Notes under the pieces: generated by a model
Databases searched by the model: none
The model's input: the letters and a program-made list of their open reading frames with translations, nothing else
Told to the model about the DNA's origin: nothing
In this document: piece after piece, positions 17,426 through 26,078 of the stretch
How positions within the stretch are numbered: the first letter of the stretch is position 1
How the letters are laid out: each line of letters opens with the position of its first letter
Translations under genes and position numbers: made by a program
Source: CALBTQ01 sp036725605
Lineage (GTDB): Bacteria > Lernaellota > Lernaellaia > Lernaellales > Lernaellaceae
Reading direction: 5' to 3'
NCBI GenBank assembly: GCA_036725605.1
Contig: DAIMDW010000021.1
Span: 1 to 64,000, forward strand
Length of the DNA stretch: 64,000 bases

Positions 17426-17590
17426 TATGCGCTGATCCTTAACGAGTTTCATCGCGTATCCTCGCGACCGAAGCCGGACACAATGCGTTGTCGGTCTTCA
17501 AAATCGACATCGACAATTGGGAAAAGTTTCTCGACGCCTGCCGTGAACTGGCCGAGGGAAACCACGATTTTCGCACGATCGTCATCGACA
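17426..17590 (+). pseudogene. Scrambled fragment of a Sak4-like ATPase gene
   Basis: Bases 17426-17458 encode YALILNEFHRV, matching residues 116-126 of the Sak4-like protein of the left arm. Immediately after, 17459-17590 encodes LATEAGHNALSVFKIDID and onward to TIVID, matching residues 43-85, in another frame. The blocks are therefore in reversed order and out of frame, and no start or Walker A remains. It is a relic of another related element copy, lying beside an IS in host DNA. Confidence 0.85.
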
Positions 17591-17731
17591 GCCGCGAATG
17601 ACGCGGTGTTCCTGCCGGCATCTTTATTTTGGGACATGCCGAGAATTCCGCGGCGAACGCCGTATCCCTTCCTCCCGGTGCCACTGAAGCACTTTCTCTT
17701 CAAGCAATGCACGATACCGATGATGTAATTA

Positions 17732-19207
17732 GTCAATCCTGAAAAAGCCCGATTTTCTCCTATCAGATAGCTTCGCATACTTGAGTGTTCCATTTTTGTT
17801 TTTCATATAGCAGTTGTAGCCCTTCCAATAGCCGACAATACGGAGAGAAAAAGAAAGCTCGGATGAGCTTTCGCAGGTTGTATGCCGCAGCAGCTAAGAT
17901 GGCATTGACTTTGTCCCCGGTTGTTCCCTTGAGATAGTTTCGATCCATTCGATTGTCGGATTTAAGATGGCCGATGGTTGGCTCTACCGATGATCGTCGC
18001 TTAGACAGGTATTTCTCGAAATGGAGTTTGTCTCGGGGACCGGTCCCGGCGATTTGAATGGCTGTTTCGCCGATTTGCTTTTTTCCCCGATAGCCCCGAT
18101 CACAATAAGCGGCCAGGGGACGCTTGCCGGTAATCCGCTCCATGGTCTCCAGGGATTCATCCAGGGTGTGCCCGTCAAAAGGATTGCCATCAAAGGCGTT
18201 GACCGCAACAATCCAATTCGTTTCGGAGGTCGTCACCACTCCCACTTTACAACCAAACTCATATCGCTTGTGTGCTTTGCCCTTGGCGATGCATTGCACA
18301 TCCGGCTCATGGAGGCTGTAAAGCTTTCCCTTGCTATTGCGCTTTTGAGCAAGAAGACGATGAGCTTGTTTCAAGGCCTCCCAAAGCTCGAAAGCCTCGG
18401 AGTCCGCTTTCCGCTCGATGTCTCGAACCACCCGGCCCAGATAGGTTTTTAGCTTCCGTTTCATCTTTGCCGCACGTTTGAATTGACGTGCCGATGCATA
18501 GCGATGTTGTTTCACCAGTGCCTCTTTTGCTTTGTGGGTGAAACTTTGACGTAGATTCAGGCCATGTTTTCGAGCCAGCTTCACCAGCTTCAGACGGCAC
18601 TTGTTGTACAACCGGGCGTCCGTGGGAAAGGCAATGTTTTTTTCCTGGACCGTGGTGTCGACGTTGACGAAAAGAAGGTCCTGATCGTCAAGAAGACTCT
18701 CGCGACGAGCACAAGCAACGGTCTCGGCAAAAAGCTTTTCCAGTTTCTCAGGACCGACTCGCTGACGCCATTTGACCAGGAGGGTTGGATCGCAGGGCAA
18801 CTCGTGCTGAAAATATTCCATGCCGCAAAAATATTGCCAGTAGGGATTTTCCAGCCAACGAAGGACAACCGACTCATCGCTTTGGTCATAAGCGTGCTTC
18901 AGATAATGAAGGCCCACCAACAAGCGGATCGGTTTGGCCGGACGGCCATTGTCCGGACAATATGTTTCGCCAAAAGCTGCCTCGAAAACAGTCCAGTCAA
19001 TTTGATTGGCTAGCTTATAGAGAGGATGCTTGTGAGACAATATCTGACTCAAACGACTCCGAAAAAGATCAAGAGGATTTTTATCCGATTTTGGTAACAT
19101 GATCCCAAGCTTTCTCGATGAAATGAGTGAAAATCTTGGGACATTCTATCAGAAATAGTGCGTTTTTACTAGCAATTTCAATAAGATAAGGCTTTTTCAG
19201 GGACGAC
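17732..19207 (-). mobile_element. IS5-family-like insertion sequence, complete
   Basis: 1476 bp with imperfect terminal inverted repeats: GTCAATCCTGAAAAAGCC at the left and GTCGTCCCTGAAAAAGCC (minus strand) at the right. TAATTA occurs on both sides and may be the target duplication, though being palindromic it is ambiguous. The transposase frame is intact. The right end is about 120 bp upstream of the peptidase start. Confidence 0.85.
17763..19100 (-). CDS. IS5-family-like DDE transposase
   Basis: 445 aa. The N-terminal DUF772-type domain reads TYCPDNGRPAKPIRLLVGLH and YWQYFCGMEYFQHELPCDP. The DDE domain includes VNVDTTVQEKNI, AAYCDRGYRGKK and RRSSVEPTIGHLKSDNRM, supplying the two Asp and the Glu. 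The length is normal and no frameshift is present, so the element may be active. It sits inside inverted repeats at 17732 and 19207. Confidence 0.95.
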   Translation of the reverse strand: MLPKSDKNPLDLFRSRLSQILSHKHPLYKLANQIDWTVFEAAFGETYCPDNGRPAKPIRLLVGLHYLKHAYDQSDESVVLRWLENPYWQYFCGMEYFQHELPCDPTLLVKWRQRVGPEKLEKLFAETVACARRESLLDDQDLLFVNVDTTVQEKNIAFPTDARLYNKCRLKLVKLARKHGLNLRQSFTHKAKEALVKQHRYASARQFKRAAKMKRKLKTYLGRVVRDIERKADSEAFELWEALKQAHRLLAQKRNSKGKLYSLHEPDVQCIAKGKAHKRYEFGCKVGVVTTSETNWIVAVNAFDGNPFDGHTLDESLETMERITGKRPLAAYCDRGYRGKKQIGETAIQIAGTGPRDKLHFEKYLSKRRSSVEPTIGHLKSDNRMDRNYLKGTTGDKVNAILAAAAYNLRKLIRAFFFSPYCRLLEGLQLLYEKQKWNTQVCEAI

Positions 19208-19328
19208 TAATTATTTATTAAAATAAATGTGGCAAAAAGCCTTTTATGGATTCATTTCGGTGATATATTGCTGGAAGGCAATTACATGCCCAGGCATCGG
19301 GCCGACCCGGCGGACTTGGAGTAAAAAG

Positions 19329-20111
19329 ATGCAAAGCAAAAAACGAACGGCATTGATGCTGTTTGCCTTTGGGCTCGTCGTAATGACCCTGCTGTCGACG
19401 CCGACCCGGTCGAACGACATTCCTTCCGCCCTCGACTGGCGGGACAACGGAGGCAATTTCGTTACCGCGATAAAAGACGAGGGCTCCTGCGAAAGCTGTT
19501 GGGCTTTTTCGGCCGCGGCCATGACCGAATCCTACTACGCAATTCAAAACAGCTTGTCCGATCCTGAAATAGACCTCTCCGAACAAGCTCTCATTTCCTG
19601 TTCAGGAGACGGCTCTTGTTCCACAGGAGGCGACATGGGCGAGGCGCTGAATTATGTTCGCGACAAGGGCCTGCCCCCGGAAGCATGTTTTCCGTATGAG
19701 GGAGAACAGAATGCCTGCAACCTGTGCGACGATTGGAAGTCGAAGGTCACCAAAATCCCGGGCTGGTCCTGGGTGGACGAAGAGCAGGCCGATGACGAAG
19801 CGATCAAAAGCGCATTGATGAAGGGTCCGGTCACCGCCTGGTTTCACGTACACTCGGAATTCGAAGACTACACAGACGGCGTGTACAAGTGCGAGGGCGA
19901 TTACGTCGGCGATCACTTTGTGCTTTTGATCGGCTGGGACGACTCCGAGGGCGCCTGGATCGCCAAAAACAACTGGGGTACCGATTGGGGCGAAGAAGGC
20001 TTCTTTAAGATCGCTTATGACGCCTGCGGTATCGGCCAATGGGTGGCACAGGTAAAAAACGGCGACGACGATGACGACGACGACGATCAGGGTTGCGGCT
20101 GCGGCGGATAA
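19329..20111 (+). CDS. Secreted papain-like (C1) cysteine peptidase with Asp-run and CGC tail
   Basis: 260 aa from ATG 19329. A signal peptide covers residues 1-28 and the mature protein begins almost directly with the catalytic domain (SALDWRDNGG), so there is no inhibitory propeptide. Active-site residues are Cys57 in SCESCWAF, His196 in GDHFVLL and Asn214 in KNNWGTDWG. The usual oxyanion-hole Gln before Cys is Glu51 here (KDEGSCESCW), which may lower activity. The C-terminus ends in eight Asp and then QGCGCGG. An IS lies 120 bp upstream and may have replaced the native promoter. Confidence 0.9.
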   Translation: MQSKKRTALMLFAFGLVVMTLLSTPTRSNDIPSALDWRDNGGNFVTAIKDEGSCESCWAFSAAAMTESYYAIQNSLSDPEIDLSEQALISCSGDGSCSTGGDMGEALNYVRDKGLPPEACFPYEGEQNACNLCDDWKSKVTKIPGWSWVDEEQADDEAIKSALMKGPVTAWFHVHSEFEDYTDGVYKCEGDYVGDHFVLLIGWDDSEGAWIAKNNWGTDWGEEGFFKIAYDACGIGQWVAQVKNGDDDDDDDDQGCGCGG

Positions 20112-20377
20112 TCGCAACGACGCGGCCGGAAAAAACGTGAACCGAATCGAAATACGCCCAAGAACTTGATTCTCACATAAAATCCGACCTTTTCTCTGTT
20201 CGCCTGTGTTGTATCAGGGCGCCGCCCTTTAAGTAGAATCATGGAGAGTGTTTCCAATAAAGTACTTACGGAACGTTAAAGGGTTTTGCATCGCACCCCG
20301 CGAGGTGAGTAACCGTGAAAATGCTTGAATAGAATTCCAAAACTGGTAGTCTTTCATTACTTAACTTTGTGCAAATT

Positions 20378-21790
20378 ATGAAAAGGATTCTGTTTTTGAA
20401 ATCCAAACTCATCCATTCCATTATCAAGCCCGTCAAGGATTCGTTATCGAACCTTGAGCTGGATATCGCCCTCGGAAAAAAAATGACGGCCGAGGAGAGC
20501 CGAGGGTTTCAAGAGCATTGCAATCGGCTGACCATTGCGGGATTGTACATCTGCGGGATTACGACCAGTTTGGGCGCCGTCGTTCCGTGGTTCACGGATT
20601 TCCTGTTGTTTGATTTGGGCTCACCGTTTTTTCGGGCCATGCAGTATTTCCGGGCCTCGATTCTTCTCCTTTCCCTTGTTGTCTTTCTTATTTTGCGATT
20701 CAGCAGAACACTTACTGCACACCCTTACTATCTGGGACTTGTCGCATTTTCCGCAATCATGGCGATTGGAGGCCGGCTTGTCGCCGGAGTCGGCGGATTT
20801 GATTCCTCCTTTGCCTATGCGGTGTACACCACGCCGATGCTTTCGGTGATGCTGTTTGTCCCATATATTAAGAGACTCATCGCCGCCTTTGCGATTCTTG
20901 TTTCCTATTTCGTTTCGCTGTTCGTTTTTGCTCCGGACCAATTCGATCTCTCGATCGTCGGAACTCCCATCACCTGGTCGATCGCCTCGGCCTTTGCCGC
21001 CTTTGCCGCCGGGCATGTCATTTATCTTGTGCTTCGAACCAATTTCCTTCAACGCAGAAAACTCAATGACCTGACGGTAAACCTGCAAGACCGGGTCGCG
21101 GAGCAGACGGAGAAAATCAGGCAGTTGACGACCGCCGTTTTCAACGTCCAGGAACAGGAAAGAAACCGTATCGCCCACGACCTTCATGACGAACTGGGGC
21201 AGATGCTGGTGCGGATGGACATGGAGGTCCAGCTACTGAAAAAAACAGGTGATCCTAAAAAGAAAAAGGCGGGCAGTTTCGAACAGGGGATCGGCTCTTT
21301 GCATGCATTGGTCAATCGACTTCATAACACCCTTGACAGGATATTGGGCGCCCTTAAACCCATCCTGTTGGAAAACCAGGGCTTCGACGTTGCAGTGACG
21401 AGCATGGTCGACGACCTGGTTAAAGGGCGCGGCATCAAGGCCGAGGTTCTTTTCGAAACGGATGTGGACTTCTTTTCCGACACGGCCAATACGGCGCTTT
21501 TCCGCATTGTACAGGAAGGGATGACCAACATTGTCAAACATGCCGAAGCGACCGGAACCATCGTCAAGTTCGAGGAAAAAGACGACAAACTTGAATTGTC
21601 CGTCATCGATAACGGTAAAGGGTTCGACCCCGATGAGGTACCGGCGAAAAATCGCCTCGGGCTGAAAGGGATCGGCGAGCGTGTCAAGCTGATGGGCGGC
21701 GAATTGAAGATCGAAAGCAAACAGAATTGCGGCACGACGATCTCGATTGTCTTACCGCTCGAAAAACTGCAACAGGGCGTAGAAAAATGA
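20378..21790 (+). CDS. Membrane sensor histidine kinase, NarL/HisKA_3 type
   Basis: 470 aa from ATG 20378; GTG 20369 is an alternative and neither has a clear ribosome site. Residues about 50-225 hold five or six membrane segments without a large periplasmic domain. A short coiled coil (QDRVAEQTEKIRQL) leads into the HisKA_3 dimerisation box RNRIAHDLHDELGQ with the phospho-His, and an HATPase domain with DNGKGFD and GLKGIGERVKLMGG. The stimulus is unknown. Its stop overlaps the response-regulator start, giving a cognate pair. Confidence 0.92.
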   Translation: MKRILFLKSKLIHSIIKPVKDSLSNLELDIALGKKMTAEESRGFQEHCNRLTIAGLYICGITTSLGAVVPWFTDFLLFDLGSPFFRAMQYFRASILLLSLVVFLILRFSRTLTAHPYYLGLVAFSAIMAIGGRLVAGVGGFDSSFAYAVYTTPMLSVMLFVPYIKRLIAAFAILVSYFVSLFVFAPDQFDLSIVGTPITWSIASAFAAFAAGHVIYLVLRTNFLQRRKLNDLTVNLQDRVAEQTEKIRQLTTAVFNVQEQERNRIAHDLHDELGQMLVRMDMEVQLLKKTGDPKKKKAGSFEQGIGSLHALVNRLHNTLDRILGALKPILLENQGFDVAVTSMVDDLVKGRGIKAEVLFETDVDFFSDTANTALFRIVQEGMTNIVKHAEATGTIVKFEEKDDKLELSVIDNGKGFDPDEVPAKNRLGLKGIGERVKLMGGELKIESKQNCGTTISIVLPLEKLQQGVEK

Positions 21791-22416
21791 TTCGCGTATT
21801 TATCGCCGACGATCATGAAATCGTACGAAGCGGCTTAAAACAGCTTCTTGCCGACGATTCGGATATCCGCGTTTGCGGCGAGACGGAAACGGCCTTGGGT
21901 TTGCCTGAAAAAGCCCGCAAAGAGAACTGGGATGTTCTTGTTCTGGACGTCAACATGCCCGGCAATAACGGTCCACAAACAGTCAGAGAAATCCTGGCGG
22001 CAAAGCCGGGTTTGACCATAGTGCTTTTCACAATGTACCCCGAAGACCATCATGTTGTGACCTACTTCCGTGCGGGAGCGTTGGGCTTTTTGAATAAACG
22101 CCGCCCCATAGGAGAATTGGCGGACGCGATCAGAACCGTATCGAAGGGCAAAAGATACATCACCAAGGAACTGGCGGAATACCTTCTGGAACATGAAATC
22201 GATCTATCGAAAAGACCGGAAGCCATGTTGAGCGCTCGCGAGCTTCAGGTTGTTCGCGGCCTTGCCATGGGGAAGCTATCCAAATCGGTGGCCCTGGATA
22301 TGGGCATATCTCAAAGCACCGTCAATTCATACGTACAGCGGATCAAAATCAAGCTTGGATTAAAGTCCATCACGGAAATTGTCGACTACGCGAGGGGAAA
22401 CGGCCTTCTGGGTTGA
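21787..22416 (+). CDS. NarL-type response regulator
   Basis: 209 aa, start ATG 21787 overlapping the kinase stop (ATGA). The receiver domain has the acidic pair in FIADDHE, phospho-acceptor Asp54 in LVLDVNMPG, and Lys in GFLNKRRP. The LuxR-type HTH is at the C-terminus (LSARELQVVRGLAMGKLSKS, then MGISQSTVNSYVQRIK). It probably controls nearby secreted-protein genes. The perfect 17-bp inverted repeat 56 bases downstream of its stop, ahead of the PLC-like lipoprotein, is a possible target. Confidence 0.92.
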   Translation: MIRVFIADDHEIVRSGLKQLLADDSDIRVCGETETALGLPEKARKENWDVLVLDVNMPGNNGPQTVREILAAKPGLTIVLFTMYPEDHHVVTYFRAGALGFLNKRRPIGELADAIRTVSKGKRYITKELAEYLLEHEIDLSKRPEAMLSARELQVVRGLAMGKLSKSVALDMGISQSTVNSYVQRIKIKLGLKSITEIVDYARGNGLLG

Positions 22417-22471
22417 CCCGGAATCGAATGCTTTTTGTTTGAGCGCCGCCTCGAAAAAACATAAAAATTAG

Positions 22472-22511
22472 GACAATTGTCCACAAATAAAACCATTTGT
22501 GGACAATTGTC
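22472..22511. repeat. Perfect inverted repeat with 17-bp arms
   Basis: The arms GACAATTGTCCACAAAT (22472-22488) and their complement (22495-22511) flank a 6-base loop. Each arm contains its own palindrome GACAATTGTC, so this can be read as two operator sites as well as a hairpin. No T-run follows. Confidence 0.85.
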
Positions 22512-22617
22512 TCTTGTAGGCTCAATGAAATAATGAAAGAATTTATTAATAACACCTTATTCATGTATCAATAACCGTGTTTATTGCCGGTGTTCACTTG
22601 CCCGGAAGGAGTTTGTC

Positions 22618-24927
22618 ATGAAACTTTCACAAAAAATCGGCTGGTTGATTCTTTTTACTTCATTCCTTGCCGTGTTTTTCCTTTGCGCTTGCGACAATAG
22701 CGATGATGACGACGACGACGACCAGCCCTCAGCGGGCGACGAGGAGCCCCTTGGCGACCAGCTGGGATTGCTAGGTTACGATGTGGGCGGGGCTCGATTC
22801 ATCACAGAGCACCTCGGTGCGGAACTGGGCGTTGAATTGTCGGCCGGTTGGTTCTACCAAAGTCACGAATGGGACCTAATGACCTACTTCACCGTAGACA
22901 ACAAACAATACATCATGGGGCACGGGGTTAAAAACGAAGCGGGTCGCTACGAGTGGTTCATCATGGAAGTATTGCCTTCCGGTGATTTGGGAATGGTAAC
23001 CGATTCCGGCTCATGGGCTTATCAATACAATACGCTCATTCCGCTGACGTTTTCCGATAAAACATATATTTTCGCCCAGGACAGCGACAGCGAAAACGCT
23101 TACTGGTGGTTCGTCCAGGAAATCCTTCCCGGCGGGAAATTGGCCGATAGTGAGTCGGACCATGGTTCCGCCGATCATTTCTATCCGGTGGTCACCCCGA
23201 TTCCCCTGGCAAAGACGGACCGGGCCTGCTTTTTCGGTCATACGATCGATCCGGACAAACATTTGTGGATTGTGGATTGCCTTCATCACGACGGAACTCT
23301 CTGGCGGAAGGACAGCGGGCACTTCGAACACGGATGGCAGGTCGCCCTTTCGTATCGGGGGGACGACGGCACCTATCTATTCGGCCATCGTGAAGCATGG
23401 AATTATAGTGATGCGAGAGACGAAGGAAAATGGTTTACTCTTTACGTCGATAATGCCGGCGGAATTACCAGCGGCGAGAGCTTCGCCGACTCGGGCACGT
23501 GGAACAATTTTTACTTGACAATGAACGTGTTTAAAAACCCGGACAATGATTGGCACTATCTGCTGGGTCAGAATACCGACAAGCATTTTTTTATTCAGCA
23601 CATTCACGACAACGGGAAGATGGCGGAGCCAACCTACTCCCACGACTACAGCGACTATTACAACTATATGTTCCCGATATGGATTGACTCCAATTACTAT
23701 CACACCGACGATTGGATGGGCCGGCAGAACGATCTCATCGGCGATAGAACACTGTTGGAAATCGCCATACCCGGTTCTCATGACGCGGGGATGAACAACG
23801 ACGACTGGGGAGATTGCTACCCATCCGGAACGGCCAAACGATGCAATACCATTACGCAGCGTGGCAATATCAAATATCAACTTGAAAAAGGTTCCCGGTA
23901 TTTCGACATTCGTCCGGTATTAGCCGACGATTCCGACGGTACGGACAATTGGCGCACCGGGCATACCGCGAAAATATGGGGCGGCGACCTATACGGCTGC
24001 AAAGGACAAAGCAAAAACAGCCTGGTGGACGACATCCATGACTTCTTCAATGAAAGCGGGCATTCTCAGGAAATCGTGATCTTGAAAGTATCCCATTGCG
24101 TCATGAGAAAAGCCGGCATTGCCCACAACTGCACCTCGGATCAATTAAACAGCCTGGCGGCAGATTTAGCGGGGCGTTTTCCCGACGAGCTGTTTACTCA
24201 TGGTACAGAAAAGGATGTCGCCGATAAGGATGGTAGTAAGGATAGCGACACATTTAAAATGACAAGCTTGACGGTAAACGAAATCCTGAATAACGGGACA
24301 AAGGGAAAGGTCATTCTTTTTATATCCGGGGAGAATATCGATGATTCCGATGACATCGACGTCCACAGTGATCCGCCCAATGGGATTTTCGAGTATGGAA
24401 AGTATTCGGATTGTAATGTCTACATATACGACGAGTATTCGGATTCAAACGACTTCGATACAATGAGAGGCGACCAGTTTTCAAAATTGCTGAATTCGGA
24501 TAACCACATCAATAAAAGTGACAACAGCGCACAAATTCCTTTCCTGCTTTCCTGGACGCTTACTTTGGACTTCACGGATGCCTCCCAGTGCACCTCCGAA
24601 AATAATTATAACGGAATCAGGGGGCTTTCGCATTTTGCGCAATGGCGGCTCATGGGAGAAATCAAACACTGGGTTGAACATAAGGATATTACAAAAACCC
24701 TCTTCCCCAACATTCTCTACGTGGACGACTTTCTCGGGGTGGCGACTCGAACGGCGATCTATTTAAACGCACAGTACGACAGCCTAGGCGATGACGACGA
24801 CGATGACGACGATGATGACGATGATGACGACGATAACGACGACGACGATAACGACGACGACGATAACGATGACGATAATGATGACGATAATGACGATAGC
24901 GACGATAAATACGATTACAGTGTCTGA
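22618..24927 (+). CDS. Lipoprotein with PI-PLC X-like phosphodiesterase domain and Asp-rich tail
   Basis: 769 aa, ATG 22618 after AAGGAG. The signal peptide ends in a lipobox (LCAC), immediately followed by an Asp run. Residues about 60-360 form repeated strands with tryptophan-rich repeats (WWFVQEILPGGKL, LWIVDCLHHDGTLW), perhaps a propeller. The C-terminal part has IPGSHDAGMNNDD, GSRYFDIRPV and TGHTAKIWGG, the pattern of bacterial phosphatidylinositol-specific phospholipase C X domains (two catalytic His). The final 45 residues are nearly all Asp/Asn. It is probably surface exposed and acts on lipid headgroups. Substrate not known. Confidence 0.8.
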   Translation: MKLSQKIGWLILFTSFLAVFFLCACDNSDDDDDDDQPSAGDEEPLGDQLGLLGYDVGGARFITEHLGAELGVELSAGWFYQSHEWDLMTYFTVDNKQYIMGHGVKNEAGRYEWFIMEVLPSGDLGMVTDSGSWAYQYNTLIPLTFSDKTYIFAQDSDSENAYWWFVQEILPGGKLADSESDHGSADHFYPVVTPIPLAKTDRACFFGHTIDPDKHLWIVDCLHHDGTLWRKDSGHFEHGWQVALSYRGDDGTYLFGHREAWNYSDARDEGKWFTLYVDNAGGITSGESFADSGTWNNFYLTMNVFKNPDNDWHYLLGQNTDKHFFIQHIHDNGKMAEPTYSHDYSDYYNYMFPIWIDSNYYHTDDWMGRQNDLIGDRTLLEIAIPGSHDAGMNNDDWGDCYPSGTAKRCNTITQRGNIKYQLEKGSRYFDIRPVLADDSDGTDNWRTGHTAKIWGGDLYGCKGQSKNSLVDDIHDFFNESGHSQEIVILKVSHCVMRKAGIAHNCTSDQLNSLAADLAGRFPDELFTHGTEKDVADKDGSKDSDTFKMTSLTVNEILNNGTKGKVILFISGENIDDSDDIDVHSDPPNGIFEYGKYSDCNVYIYDEYSDSNDFDTMRGDQFSKLLNSDNHINKSDNSAQIPFLLSWTLTLDFTDASQCTSENNYNGIRGLSHFAQWRLMGEIKHWVEHKDITKTLFPNILYVDDFLGVATRTAIYLNAQYDSLGDDDDDDDDDDDDDDDNDDDDNDDDDNDDDNDDDNDDSDDKYDYSV

Positions 24928-24950
24928 ACCGGCCGGAGCAATTACGGCTT

Positions 24951-25037
24951 AAGATCTTCTGCGACGGGTGCGGCATCGGACAACGAGTCGCTAACGCCGG
25001 CAATGGCAATGACCGGGGCTGCGGCCGCGGCGGATGA
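24951..25037 (+). pseudogene. Relic of a papain-like peptidase C-terminus
   Basis: The frame encodes KIFCDGCGIGQRVANAGNGN then DRGCGRGG and a stop. This aligns with the last part of the peptidase at 19329-20111 (KIAYDACGIGQWVAQVKNGD and QGCGCGG), but the Asp run has been lost and no catalytic domain precedes it. Confidence 0.75.
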
Positions 25038-25060
25038 TCCCATTAAAGATGACATGAAAT

Positions 25061-25096
25061 AAAAACGCCCTGTTTGTTGATAAACCGGGCGTTTTT
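25061..25096 (+). terminator. Intrinsic terminator
   Basis: AAAAACGCCC and GGGCGTTTTT form a perfect 10-bp stem with a 16-base loop ending in T5. It lies downstream of the PLC-like gene and the peptidase relic. Confidence 0.85.
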
Positions 25097-25225
25097 AAAT
25101 TCTACAAAGACGACAACGGTCCAACCGAAAAACTGCACCCCCTGCCTGATAGTCTTTGCGTAAAACGTATTAAGACAATAATGCGACCGGTCGGCTTGCG
25201 CGATTAAGGGATTGGGCGGGGGTTA

Positions 25226-26047
25226 CTACTGATCCGGCGAGACGCCGCGCAACTGAAGTTCCTGGACGATTAAACGGATCTTTTGCTCAAGACTTTCCGC
25301 TTCCGCGCAGGTTTCCGGATCTTTGTTGATCGCGCAATCGTAGGCCACAAGATCCCTGGTTCCCCTTAAAAACTTGAGCGTAACAATCAATTCCTGGTTT
25401 TTAACCTCGTAAAGGTATTCGGGGATGTTCGGGTACCGGGCGTGCTCGATCTTCATGTGGAATTTTTCAATCTCTCCCGGTGGAACGTTGTAGGCGTCTT
25501 GAAGGGATTGAATGAGGGCGGCGTTTTTTTCGTCTTTCAAAAACTTCAAAATCGCGATGTAGGCGGCGGCGGATTGTCTTTTCGAATCCTCCTGGTCATC
25601 TGCGTCAAAATAGTTTACGCCGCAATAGACCTTGGCTTTGTATTTCCCGTTTTCCAGATGGCAGAGGTTGGGCACGACCTGTACAATTTTCTTTACCCCT
25701 GCATCCTCCCAGATCACCGACGCCGCCCATTTTGCGTATTCGCTGTTCAGGGTCTCTTTTGCCTCCGTCTTCGCGCTCATCATTTTCAGTTTCTTTCCAA
25801 CGACGCACCTGGACTCGATGGCGATCAGCTTGGCATGGTTAAAGGCGTCGGTATAGGCTTCTTGTTCGGAAGGCAATTCGCCGGAGATGCCCACCACGCA
25901 ATTATCGAAACCTTCCAGGCATCGATTGACCGTTTTTTTGTCGGGCCAGGCGTTTATTTTTTTTACGCACCCGGTTCCCAGGATCAATACAGTAAGGGCA
26001 GCCGAAAAAAGCAGAATTAAATACTTATTGAGATTTACAATTTTCAT
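25226..26047 (-). CDS. Unknown lipoprotein (273 aa)
   Basis: The signal peptide ends in a lipobox (LGTGC) at about residue 27. The mature protein has conserved-looking Cys residues (RCLEGFDNC, SRCVVGKK, CHLENGKYKAKVYCGV) and a helical C-terminal half. The segment KLIAIESRCVVGKKLK followed by GKYKAKVYCGV resembles LPP20 or TolB-associated envelope lipoproteins, but I cannot name a family with confidence. It lies 31 bases downstream of a TPR lipoprotein gene in the same direction, so the two probably form an operon. Confidence 0.6.
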   Translation of the reverse strand: MKIVNLNKYLILLFSAALTVLILGTGCVKKINAWPDKKTVNRCLEGFDNCVVGISGELPSEQEAYTDAFNHAKLIAIESRCVVGKKLKMMSAKTEAKETLNSEYAKWAASVIWEDAGVKKIVQVVPNLCHLENGKYKAKVYCGVNYFDADDQEDSKRQSAAAYIAILKFLKDEKNAALIQSLQDAYNVPPGEIEKFHMKIEHARYPNIPEYLYEVKNQELIVTLKFLRGTRDLVAYDCAINKDPETCAEAESLEQKIRLIVQELQLRGVSPDQ

Positions 26048-26078
26048 TTATTACCCGTCCCGCAAAACTGGTCGAAAA

